Assembly: GCA_963575745.1 (NCBI GenBank)
Contig: CAUYUJ010011181.1
Span: forward strand, 60,487-87,986
From: Prorocentrum cordatum
Taxonomy: Eukaryota; Sar; Dinophyceae; Prorocentrales; Prorocentraceae
Reading direction: 5' to 3'
Length of the DNA: 27,500 nucleotides
Below, in pieces: positions 1 to 8,679 of this stretch. Under the pieces are notes generated by a model. That model ran no database searches. It was not told the origin of the DNA and worked only from the letters and a program-made list of their open reading frames with translations. Numbering within the stretch: the stretch's first letter is position 1; every line of letters begins with the position of its first letter. The translations under genes and the position numbers were made by a program.

Positions 1-43
1 TTCGAGGGCCGCTTCCTGCCGCGGCGTCCGCCGTGGCGGGGCG

Positions 44-991
44 ATGGCCTCGCGCGGCCAGGCAGCTGCGCTGCGCCTGGCGGTGCCGCTGGCGACGACG
101 CGGTGGGCATGGCCACGGGCGCTGCGGCGGCTCCTGACGCTGCCAGTGCGGCCGGGGATGCGTACCCTCGGCGCTGGCCTTGGGAGACGCCGCCAAGGTG
201 CGTGTGGAGGCTGGTGGGGCTGGGCTTCTTCGATGGGTAAAAAAAAAGTGTGGAGGCTGGTGGGGGGCGGCCGTGTCGGCGACCTGGGATTGGGAGTGAA
301 GCTTGTGGCCGACGGTCCCCGCATCACGGACTACGAGGCGCTGGTGGTTCGTCCTGGCGACGCGCGCCGAGCGGGCGTGGTGCTTCTGGCCGAGGGTGCG
401 GGGGCGCAGCTCCCGTTGCTCGCCGAGCTAGCCGCGCAGCTTCCCTCGGGCGACCCGCCCCCCACGGGCTCGCCGCCGCTGCTGCCGCCTGTCGGGCCCC
501 CCGAGGCTGTCGCGGGCCCGTTGACGCAGCCCGCGGCAGCGTGGGATGCGAGGGCGTGGTGGATCGACCATGACGAGCAGGGCGAGAGGCGCAGGACATA
601 CCGCAAGGCTGTGTAGGATAGTTCGCTCGTCCCCGACCCGTGGCGGCCGCTGAGGGGGCCGTCCATCCGCTTGCAGGTGATGACGCACATCGAGTGGAGC
701 GGGGGCAACTTTCGCCTGTGGCTGCCGCTGTGGTCCAGGACCAAGCAGGCGGATGCGAGTTATTGCGTGATGCACGGCCTCACCTGCCTGGTCGATATGA
801 TGTTCCGCTCGTCCAGCTGTGACCAGGTGAGCGCCCCCGCGCTGTCCAACTTTGAGGTGCTGACTGGGCGCTTCCAGATCGCCAGGGGCGGCTGCGGGCA
901 CAGGCCGCGCGGTGAACTGGCAGGTGGCGATGCTCTAAAGCGGGTTGACCCGCGCGGTGGGTGCGATCTCCCCAGAGCGGAGGCAGTGTAG
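44..991 (+). pseudogene. gag-like N-terminal segment of the DIRS-like element
   Basis: One frame stays open over this stretch apart from a single TAG at 614-616. Readable pieces include GRVGDLGLGVKLVADGP, ITDYEALVVRPGDARR and, past the stop, SGGNFRLWLPLWSRTKQ and ALSNFEVLTGRFQI. These resemble the poorly characterised region I associate with the part upstream of RT in dinoflagellate retroelement polyproteins. I infer a structural (gag-like) or linker role from position only, as no catalytic motif is visible. The ATG at 44 is simply the first in the open stretch and need not be the original start. An 18-bp direct repeat (202-219 and 248-265) lies inside and adds codons around 'GKKKVWRLV'. The TAG and the loss of similarity after about 950 mark decay. 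Confidence 0.45.
202..265 (+). repeat. Short direct repeat, two 18-bp copies
   Basis: The 18 bases gtgtggaggctggtgggg occur at 202-219 and again at 248-265, 46 bp apart. An A-rich run (240-247) sits directly before the second copy. This looks like a small local duplication inside the gag-like segment. Confidence 0.7.
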
Positions 992-1711
992 GGCTTGCCG
1001 GGCGACAGAGGAGCGACGTGGAGGTGGGGGCCCAACGCGCGCGCGGGCCAGCTCCTGTTACTGGCGGCGGCGGCGGCGGCGAGGAGACGCACGAGTGCGA
1101 CGCTGCCAGTGCTGGCCGCGGCCGGGGCCGCGGGGGACGCGGGCGCGACGGCGGTCGCGGGGGCGTCGGGGGCATGCAGCCCAGGGCCGCCAGCCCCGCG
1201 GCCGCCGGGGCGCAATGGGCCCCCACCGCGCCGAGGGGAGTTGGCACCCCCTCGGCCCACAGCTTGAATGGCCCGGGCATCCCGGCATCTCGCGGCGAAC
1301 GTCATCTGTTCCCGCTGCCGCGGCTGGAGGGGCCCAGGCCACTTGCTGGAGGCGGTCGCCTGAGCCGCGGGCTGCGAGGCCCCGCCCTTCGTGCCCGTCT
1401 GGTGAACAGGGCGATCGACGCGCTGAATTGGATGGCGAGGGCTACGGGCTCGCCAGCGACCGGCAGCGGCGGCGACGACAGCATCCACAGCGAAGTGACC
1501 GCGCGCATTGACGGCCTGGTGCGAGCCCAGGAGCCAGTGCCGGACGCACCTTCGCCGAGAGCCGCCTACCTAGAGCTTCTCCGAGGTCGCGGCACATGAG
1601 GAGCCAGGCCAGCCGAACATCGCCCCCTTCCAGCTCGGACTTGTTTCTCTGCCCGAGGGCCCCAATGGCGCACCTCGCCTGGGGCCGCTTCTGAAGTATC
1701 TCAGAGTTTGA
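961..1711 (+). pseudogene. Second gag-like/pre-RT segment of the DIRS-like element
   Basis: A different frame from the preceding segment is open from 961 to a TGA at 1597-1599. After a glycine/arginine-rich stretch it carries HLFPLPRLEGPRPLAGG, RLVNRAIDALNWMAR and VRAQEPVPDAPSPRAAYLEL. Reading then continues in another frame (PGQPNIAPFQLGLVSLPE, RLGPLLKYLRV) to a TGA at 1709-1711. The run of conserved-looking blocks just before RT motifs resembles the RT-proximal linker of dinoflagellate retroelement polyproteins as I remember them. No enzymatic motif is seen. The frame change at about 1597 is a one- or two-base event, because sense resumes at once. Confidence 0.5.
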
Positions 1712-1775
1712 ACGCCTTCGACGGGGTGACCCAGCGCGGCCTCACCTGGGCCCCGGGTTCACCAAGAGCAGGCGC

Positions 1776-2760
1776 TTGTTCGTTCGTTTCATCGGAAGGC
1801 TGCGCTCGGTTGGCATGCTGCGACTTACGTCAGAGCCCGTTGAGTCTGTCGGATGCTTCTTCGCCTGGAAGAAGGGAAGACAACATATGAGGATGATGGC
1901 CTGTGCGAGACGGGCCGACCGGCGAGTACTGCACATTTCCCGCGTTGACCTTCTCACGGCGGAGGGGCTGCCCCGCGTCGAGGTGACCGTGGACGGCGAC
2001 CCCTGCCTGCTGAAGAGTTCGAGCTGGGGAATTCTGCGCGCCCTCCGCGTCTGCCCGGGGGGTGGGCGATGTGGGGAATTGTTTCTGCGGGATGGCGATG
2101 CCGCCTTGGCTCAGCCCGCTGTTCAGCTACCCAGCCGCGAGCGCGCCCGAGCTGCTCCTGGATGCCGTCGAGGCGATCGAGGGCAGATGCGCGGCCGGCG
2201 ACGACCTGATCTACCCTTGCTGCCGCTCCATGCTTATGGGGTTGTCCTGGACCTTCTACTTTTGCCAGAACTTGAACGGCAACTTGGCGTGGCATTGGGG
2301 CCTGCTGCGCGGGGCCCGTCTGGCCTCCGACCGCGGCGAGCATGCGGACTTCAGGCTATGGGGCGGCGGCGAGCGGGGCCTTTGGCGTTGCGTCTACATT
2401 GACAACCTTGGCATTATGTATGGGCCAGGGCTCGCACTCCGTGAAGAAAGCGCTGGGGGAGACGGTCGCGGCTTTCAACGAGCTGAAGCTGCCGCGCTTG
2501 GCGTCGGCATCGACTGCGAGCTCCTCTGCGCCTCCATCACTGGCAAGAGACGCGCCCGCCTGGGGCGGGCCCTGGCCTGCGCGAGGCAGCGGGGGGCGAT
2601 GTCTGGGCAAGACTTGGAGTGCCTGCTGGGCCACCGTGCCTATGCGGGCCGCGTGGGGTGCGAGGTTCTCGGCGCCATCTCGGCCAGCTACGCCTTCGTG
2701 CAGGCCAGCTGCTGGGGCGGGCAGCAGGCGTGGAGCTCCGTCCGCGAGGAGCTGAACTGC
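1776..2760 (+). pseudogene. Reverse transcriptase domain, DIRS-like element (frameshifted)
   Basis: The first half is in the frame starting near 1776: SVGCFFAWKKGRQHMRM, then ARRADRRVL and RVDLLTAEGLPRVEV, the fingers/palm entry of DIRS/Ty3-like RTs. Near 2050 the frame changes, and VGDVGNCFCGMAMPPWL follows, matching motif A (DVxDxFxxM); the first Asp is kept and the second acidic position is Asn. GLSWTFYFCQNLN (about 2239-2277) is the motif B region. YIDN at 2395-2406 is motif C with the second Asp replaced by Asn. LECLLGHRAYAGRVG and ASYAFVQA belong to the thumb/connection. The enzyme would copy element RNA into cDNA. With its frame broken, this copy should be inactive. Confidence 0.75.
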
Positions 2761-2809
2761 TTCCGCGGGCTGTTGGTCTTCCCCTGCAGCGATTGGGTGC
2801 CCCCCTGGG

Positions 2810-3461
2810 ACCGCAGTGTCACGGCCTCTGATGTCTCCGAGAGTGGCCTCGGCGTCGCGTCCACGGTGATCGACGCTCAGGCCGTTGCCCGGGTCGGCCG
2901 CGTGGCCGAGCTTGCCCGCGTCCGCCTGGACCTCGAGCTGGACCCTCGTCAGCGCGCCGTGCGCCGCGCCGGCGTCGACGACGGCGAGGGCGCCGGCCCC
3001 TGGCGCCCCGCCGCGCCCGAGGCCGCGCCAGAGGGCACCTGGGCGTTGGGTGAGGGCTTCGAGGAGATGCCCGCGCGGTGGCTCGAGCAGTCCCGCTGGG
3101 CCCTCTGCCGCAGTGGCGTCTGGGACAGGCCCGAGGGTATTGCCATTGTGGCCGCCCGTGCCGTGCTGGTTTCTGTCCGTCGCCTCGTCCAGACGCGTTG
3201 GGCCGCGACGTCGGGCGCGTCCACCTGTGCGACAGCGCGGGGGTGCTGACGTCCATCTGCAGGTCTCGTTCAATAGGCTATGCGATGCTGGTCATTATCA
3301 GGCAAATCAACGCCTACCTCCTGGCTCGCAACATCCGTCTCGCTGTCTGTTGGATTCCGAGCGAGCTCAATGGTGCCGACGGGGCATCCCGAATCTTTGA
3401 TGACAGCGCCCCCTGTTCTTCAGACTGGTGCATTCCGCCTTACCTTCAACAACAGCGTTGA
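2810..3461 (+). pseudogene. RNase H domain of the DIRS-like element (frameshifted)
   Basis: RNase H degrades the RNA strand of the cDNA hybrid. After the RT thumb, VFPCSDWVPPWDRSVTAS, DVSESGLGVAST gives the first catalytic Asp context (a DASxxGxG-type box). ARWLEQSRWALCRSGVW follows. At about 3200 the frame moves, and VGRVHLCDSAGVLTSICR and INAYLLARNIRLAVCWIPSE, then LNGADGASR, supply the C-terminal helices and the typical W-x-PSELNxADxxSR ending. A Glu/Asp-rich insert (2885-3060) separates the halves. The first-half frame stops at 3247-3249 and the second-half frame ends at 3459-3461. About 200 bp of non-coding DNA follow before recombinase similarity begins. Confidence 0.68.
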
Positions 3462-3849
3462 TGCCCCCCGGGGGCCCCAGGAGGCTAACGTCATCAGTGA
3501 ACAACCACGCGAGCTTCCACGCCTACATGTGCGTTGCAACGGGCATGACACAGCAACGTGATCAAGTTCTCATAGTACTTGCAACAACACTGCCGGTAAG
3601 CATGAGCCTCAAGAACTACAGCATCTAGTTAGTGAATTCAGCGAGCCAGCGAAGGCCGAACCTCATGGGCTACGTCGTCAGCCTCATCAGCTAGCCGAGC
3701 CAGCCCCAGCAGCTCCCCCAGCCGGCGTCCCGCGGGGCTCTGCTCCGTCGACCGCTGCCCAGGCTCAAGAACATGGTCGGCGACGCCGCGCCCCATCAGA
3801 GGCGAGGCCTCCCAGCGGCCGGGCCGCGTGTTCAGCCGAGCGGGCTCTC

Positions 3850-5190
3850 TTGGGCGCTGGCGGCGTCGCTGCCCCAGGCCAGGGGGGCGCGCGGGTTGCC
3901 TGCGCCGCCGCGTCCGCTCCTCTCCCCCGCGAGGCTGCGGGGCTGGCGCGGCGCGGGCGGGCGCTGAGCCGACGGGCGGCGACCGTGGGTCGCCCGCTGT
4001 CGGCCGAGGCTCGCGCCCTGGCCAGGGCGCAGACGCTGCAGGCGCTGGCGGAGGCGCTCCCCGAGGCCGCGAGCGGCGCCTTCGGCGAGCCGTTTGGTTT
4101 TCGCCGGCGGGGGAGGTCGCCCTCCCCGAGCATTGGCGCGACATCCGCCAGCGATGTCGCAGGCGGCCGTCGCCAGCGTGCCATGCTTTGCCGCTCCGAG
4201 TCTCGCCTCCGCGTGCACCTCGAGAGGGCAGTGGGGGCGTTGTGGGGCGGCCCCGCCCCGCGGGAGGCGCGGGCGGTCACGCGGGCCGTGCGCGCGGAGT
4301 GCCAGCTGGACGTGGTCCGCCCCAAGGGCCTCGCGATGTCTCGGGGGAAGGGCGTCGACGACGTCGCGGGCTCCGCGCCGGGCGCCCTCCTCGCCGACTA
4401 CTTCGAGGGGGCCTTCTGCGCCGGCGAGGAAGCGATGAGGAGGGCCGGAACGTTGGCTGGCTGGCGTCGCCCGTGCCCCAGCTTCAGCCGCCTGGGCTCC
4501 AGGCGGCGCCATTGGGCCGGGCGGGCCCCCCGCGGCTGGCGCATGCAGTGCCCTGTCCGCTCGCGGAAGCCCGAAGTTGTCGGAGTCTGGTTCAGGCTGA
4601 TGAGCGCCCTGGTGATGGGGGCAGGCGCGGCGTGGCTTTGTTCGCGCTCATCTCGCTGTCCACCTACCTGCGCCTGGGGCAGCCGCTGGGGGTCCGCGGC
4701 TCGGGGCTCGCCCCCCCGAAGGCGGGGGCGACGGCCCGCTGGTCGCTGCAAGTTCAGCTAGAGGAGCGAGCCAGCCGCCGCAAGCTCGGCGATGCCAGCG
4801 TCTCGGCCCCCCTGGGCTCGGTCTTGGCCGCGTGGATGGGGCCAGCGCTCGAGCGCCTCGAGGTGGCGACGGGCGACGGGCCGCTGGGGGCTTCCGACTG
4901 CGTGGAACTGCCGAAGAAGTTTCGCCGTGTGGCGCAGGCCGTTCCCATGCCCAAGCTGGTGCCGTGCCGGGCTTGGCTTCCATGCTCATCCATCGATGCA
5001 GCTCGGGCGGTGCGGGCGCTGGTGGACATCAAGATGATATGGAAGTGGCGCAGCGGCAAGGGTTTCTTGCGGTTCGAGTGGCGCGCGCGTCTCGCCGTCG
5101 GGCACCACGGGCGCCCGAGCGCAGTCCAGAGGTGGGATGCCGAGTGCGGGCGACGAGCAGAGGCGATCATTCTCCGCGGACGGGTCGCCC
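3850..5190 (+). pseudogene. Tyrosine recombinase-like domain with lost catalytic residues
   Basis: The N-terminal part in one frame (about 4000-4620) carries ARAQTLQALAEALPEAAS, ALLADYFEGAFCAGEEAM, RRPCPSFSRLGSRR and GWRMQCPVRSRKPE, which I read as the SAM-like, DNA-binding half. Near 4620 the frame changes, and VALFALISLSTYLRLGQPL gives the first catalytic Arg box. RWSLQVQLEERASRRKLGDA and WMGPALERLE follow. The second box, expected near an R-H-x-x-R pattern, reads CRAWLPCSSIDAARAVRAL, so the usual His is missing. The WRSGKGFLRFE ending has Phe (5073-5075) where the nucleophilic Tyr is expected. A working enzyme would integrate circular cDNA without target duplication. This copy should be catalytically dead. 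Confidence 0.62.
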
Positions 5191-5897
5191 TGTGGCCGCG
5201 CAGGGGCGCCAGGGCGCGATTGGCGCGCGCTTCGCGGGCGCCTTCGCAGGCAAGGGCGGCGTCGCCAAGGCCGTCAAGAGGCGCTGCTTCCAGGCGCGCG
5301 TCGGCGAGAGGTCCCGCGGCAGCCGCGGTGACCTGGCCGCGCCGCGCGCCCTTCGCCGCCTTTTGTCGGGCATCCGTACCGAGAGATGTCGAGGCGTAAT
5401 GCTTGCGCCTCCCTGCTCCTCCTTTTCTGTCGCGAAGGCCCGCCCTTCCCCGATCCGTAGTCTGACGCGTGCTTGGGGCCTCCCGCGGTCCCAGACGCTC
5501 CCGACTGACTGGGCAAAGCTTCAGGGCGGCAGCAAGTGTTAGCGCGTTGCGTTGAATAGAATATCAGCGTGTAATTCCGCAGACGTCCATTGGATTTTGG
5601 AGTGTCCGCGCAGTAGCTACGCGTTCAGAGCCCCCGGGGCTCCTTTCTCTCGCGAGCAGACCCCATGTCTCTGCAGTTGTCTCAGATGTTTGCCAGCTTG
5701 GCGCCAGATGGAGGAAGCGGACTCGCTTCCTGGCCGGCCACCTTCACCCCGGTGAGCTCGCTACGTTGCAGAGAACTTGCGTTGGGCGTGCCCGAGTCTG
5801 TAGCCGGACCGGCAGGCCACATCTCGTGCTCGAAGGGGCTTCGCCCAAGGGGGTGAGGTGGACTAATTGCCCAGACGTGCCCCCAACCTTTCAATAA
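5190..5897 (+). pseudogene. DNA cytosine-methyltransferase-like C-terminal domain of the retroelement (broken)
   Basis: Directly after the recombinase the frame switches. GARFAGAFAGKGGVAKAVKR fits the glycine-rich AdoMet-binding motif I. CRGVMLAPPCSSFSVAKA (Cys codon at 5414-5416) fits the catalytic Pro-Cys motif IV. After a TAG at 5540-5542, the same frame gives VHWILECPRSSYAF, placed like an ENP-type box with Cys replacing Asn. At about 5680 another shift leads to LGARWRKRTRFLAG and CSRTGRPHLVLEGASPKG, ending with TAA at 5895-5897. Similar domains accompany DIRS elements in several lineages, where DNA methyltransferase activity has been proposed. Here the gene is interrupted, so only ancestry is inferred. 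Confidence 0.6.
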
Positions 5898-5978
5898 TGC
5901 GTTGGCGTCAGCGCCTACGTCCCAAGTCAAGTCTCTTTTCCTTCAAGTTTGAGAATGCATCCTGTTTTGGGATGCCAC

Positions 5979-6132
5979 GGGAAATCTACGCACATAGATT
6001 ATGGCAGCTGTCAGCAGATGATTACCTAATATTGATTTGCGCGATGACTTGGTGGTGTTCACGAGAATGTATCAGCGATTGAACATGCATCACTCCTGCG
6101 GAGTTCGCCGCCCCCCGCTTGCAACGGCATGG
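5979..6132 (+). repeat. 154-bp direct repeat, copy 1
   Basis: Begins gggaaatctacgc and ends cgcttgcaacggcatgg. The core shares an uninterrupted 30-base stretch with copy 2 (cgcgatgacttggtggtgtt followed by cacgagaatg), and cactcctgcggagttcgccg is also shared. Both copies have the same length. Copy 1 starts about 80 bp after the methyltransferase stop, so it could be the right terminal sequence of the DIRS-like element. Confidence 0.8.
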
Positions 6133-6402
6133 GGGCGCGCGCGCGCGTAAATGATGTATAAGCGGCCTTTTGTCGCCACTTGTGTGGGCCCCTTCCCGTC
6201 TTGGGCGCGGGGCGCTTGGATAACTGCGCGTCGCGGCCCTTGGGCCCCGCTCCTGTGTGCTCGCGTTGTTTAGGGGTGGGTCTTGGCACTCGGCCTTTAG
6301 CCGGCTCTCCGTTGCTATCTTTTTTTGCCCCCGCCGCCAGCCCCAAAGTCTTTCGCGTTCTTAATTCGTTTTCCCTTCTCGATTGCACTGTGCTGTCCAT
6401 CT
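6133..6402. other. Non-coding spacer between the two 154-bp direct repeats
   Basis: Starts with a (GC)n run at 6134-6147. It then contains GC-rich patches (gggcgcggggcgcttgg) and ends in a pyrimidine-rich stretch (about 6318-6380). I see no gene, motif or RNA structure that I can name. Confidence 0.4.
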
Positions 6403-6556
6403 GGGAAATCTACGCGCGCAGCTGTAGGCAGCATTCAGCACATAATTCTCTAATGCTGATATACGCGATGACTTGGTGGTGTTCACGAGAATGCAGCAGC
6501 TAGTGGAAACGTGCCACTCCTGCGGAGTTCGCCGCGCCCCGCTTGCAACGGTATGG
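6403..6556 (+). repeat. 154-bp direct repeat, copy 2
   Basis: Same orientation as copy 1 and offset by 424 bp. It diverges most over bases 15-55 of the unit and is best conserved over the last 100. Its right edge runs directly into a GATGAC/GATGAT array and then the truncated copia-like pol. Confidence 0.8.
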
Positions 6557-6645
6557 TTCTGATGACGAGGATGACGATGATGACGATGATGATGCTGATG
6601 ATGATGATGATGTTAATGATGATGATGCCGACGATGAGACAGGCG
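6557..6645 (+). repeat. GAT/GAC microsatellite at the copia 5' junction
   Basis: Imperfect gat/gac triplets (tctgatgacgaggatgacga onward) with occasional gct and gtt. It lies exactly where the copia-like coding sequence loses its upstream gag and integrase parts, and is read in the same frame as the downstream pol fragment. Confidence 0.85.
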
Positions 6646-7560
6646 TCTATGCTGCCACCGCTGGAATCAGACGAGTCGAGTCAGGTGGCTGTTGGCTGTG
6701 CCGTTGGCGCCGACCCCGCTGCTGGTGGGGAAGTACAGCTCAGCCGACTGCAGTGGCGGATCAAAGAAATCGCGCTTCGACGCGTGATTGAGGCTACGTC
6801 CATCTCCCGCGACAGCCGCGCCTTCCGGACACGCGCAGCCGTGGCCAGCGAGGGCCGCGTCTGCGTTAGTGACCGGGTGGAGATCCACGGGCCTCCGAGT
6901 ACACGGGATGAATCAGGCTTGGTGGGCCGTGGGACTGTCATGTCTATCGATCCGACTCGAGGCAACGTAACAGTCAGGTACCGCCGGGCCGACGATATTT
7001 GCATATTGCAGGGCGTCAGGCCCATCATCGGTGCCGTTTTCGACGACATGGGCGCCCGCTTGGCTTGAGCTGGCCTGGCCCTGGACCGAGTGGAGGATTT
7101 CGTCGCGCACGACATGCCAGGCTCAGTCGCCAGGATCTTCTGCACCTGGGAGGGCGTGAGTGACGCGCAGATGACCGCGCAGACGCGGCAACGCCTAGAC
7201 ATCCTCGGAGCTCTACGCCACGTATCTTGCAGATGCTTCCTGCTGCCAGGTGATCGTGCTACGCGTTCATTGCGCGGCCAGAAATCTGTGGGAGATTGGC
7301 CTGGCTGCGCCCGCAGCCTGGTTATCTGGTGGTACCCTCCTAATCTAAGTGATATGCATCAAATTCACTTGGGCGCCCTCAAGTTCGGCGCCCGCGCGCT
7401 CGTCGGCGAGCGCTGGAAGGGCGCTCGCACCATGCAGTTCATCATGGGTGACGAGACGCTTATGGCAGCGTGGGCCGGACAGGATCCATATGAGGTGTTT
7501 GACGCTGTGCGGCCGACGTTCTCGAGGACTCTGTCAGCGCCACTGAGGGGGGATTGCCGT
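6646..7560 (+). pseudogene. Copia-like pol linker region between integrase and RT
   Basis: Blocks such as SRLQWRIKEIALRRVIEATS, VSDRVEIHGPPSTRDESG and GTVMSIDPTRGNVTVRYR look like the small beta-rich segment that follows copia integrases and is thought to help target binding. After the TGA at 7066-7068 the same frame goes on with VEDFVAHDMPGSVARIF, SDAQMTAQTRQRLDILGA and CARSLVIWWYPPN, then MQFIMGDETLMAAWAGQ. This order matches the linker of dinoflagellate copia-like polyproteins as I recall them. The initiating Met lies inside the microsatellite and is not a real start. No integrase catalytic DDE residues remain upstream. Confidence 0.5.
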
Positions 7561-8659
7561 CAGCACTGTCGGCCATATCTGAGGGCGCTGGCAGCGACTT
7601 CTCGGGTCACATCCAGCAGGTCACGTTGGCAGCGTTGCATGAAGTCGATGGGGCAGAGGACCTGGCCCTGCAGTTGGAAACCCCTCTCTAGCGACGACTA
7701 CAAGCATATGGTCTACGCTGCTGCCGAGCATGCAGCGGCTGATCTTGGCCGCCGGCCGCGGGAATGGCTTCGGCACTTCGAGGCGCAACGCCAGCGCCAA
7801 AGCATATGCGCGCAGTGCCACTGCCGCTTGCGCGGTGCCGCCCTGGACGACACTGCCGCACTTTCGGAGGGGGGCGAACGAGGAAGACGCGTGGAGTTGT
7901 ACCTCGACCCAGGCGCGCGAGAAGCATTTCTGAGCTTGAGCGAGGAAGCGCCCGGCAGCTGAGTTGCCGGCGCTGCCTGGGCAGCCGTGCTTAACGCGTG
8001 CGCCGCCGTCGAGGTCGCGGTCGTCAAGCGCGACGCCGCTCTCCTGACCGAGGAAGAGGTGTCCAGGCTTTCCAAGGAGGTGTCCGCCGCCGTCCTCGAG
8101 GAGCCCACCGCCTGGGTCAAGTGCAAATGTTTCGAGCGGTGACCGCTCGCGGGCGCGCGAAACGTCGGTGACTCCAGGCGCGTCTTCAAGCGGAAGCGCT
8201 GGGGGGCTCCCGACGGCGAGACCGCGCGGATCATCAAGTGCCGCATGGCGCTCCGAGGCTTCCGCGACGTTGGCGCTGGCGCCCTGGAGACGTTCGCGGG
8301 GGCAGCCAAGCGCCCCATCGCAGTGCGCCCTGTCCTCGGAGGTGGCGCGCCGCCCGGACTGGGTCCTCGTCGCCGTGGACGTCGATGAGGCATTCTTGCG
8401 GGGCATGGCGTATGCCGAGGTGCAGGGGCAAGATGAAGCACCGCGCGAGGTGAACTTCACCCCGCCGCCCGGCAGTGCAGCTATCCTCTGGCAGGTTCCC
8501 GGCTGCGAGTCCTTCGGCGAGAGGGCCGAGCGCCTGCGCTGCATCGTGCCGGGAGCGGGCTGCAGGGGCGCGCCCCGAGCCTTCTCCATGGGCGTCGCCC
8601 CGGTCACGCGCTCGCCAGAGTGCAGCGCCGAAGTAGCAGGGGGGGGGGCCAGAGCTTGA
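7561..8659 (+). pseudogene. Copia-like reverse transcriptase, N-terminal and palm part
   Basis: After a weakly conserved stretch (7561-7960) with a stop at 7960-7962, the frame gives LTEEEVSRLSKEVSAAVLEE and, past a TGA near 8140, NVGDSRRVFKRKRWGAPDGE, RIIKCRMALRGFRD. This is the typical copia RT entry, in which the (K/R)ARLVARGF box is recognisable as CRMALRGF. Around 8345 the frame shifts, and RPDWVLVAVDVDEAFLRGM supplies motif A with its Asp. REVNFTPPPGSAAILWQVPG and CRGAPRAFSMGVAPVTRS follow (motif B region). The frame ends with TGA at 8657-8659. It would copy element RNA if intact; the stops and shifts rule this out. Confidence 0.65.
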
Positions 8660-8679
8660 GGTCAAGCGTGAGGTGTCTG

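Larger units (their letters stand above)
44..5897 (+). mobile_element. Degraded DIRS-like (tyrosine-recombinase) retrotransposon with terminal methyltransferase-like domain
   Basis: Successive frame fragments on one strand give, in order, gag-like segments, reverse transcriptase (YIDN box), RNase H (SDVSESG, WIPSELN), a tyrosine-recombinase-like domain (LSTYLR, WRSGKGFLRFE) and a cytosine-methyltransferase-like domain (APPCSSFS). RT and RNase H followed by a tyrosine recombinase is the DIRS order. No integrase or aspartic protease was seen between the domains. The frame changes at about 990, 1600, 1760, 2050, 3200, 4620, 5190 and 5680, with stops at 614-616 and 5540-5542, so this copy cannot encode a working polyprotein. 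The left end may lie outside the window and no terminal repeats could be fixed. The final stop is at 5895-5897. Family assignment rests on motif recognition only. Confidence 0.72.

Noticed and set aside
6511-7068. A Met-rich leader as a genuine start of the copia fragment
   Set aside because: The Met codons are the ATG phase of the GAT repeat, not a biological start.
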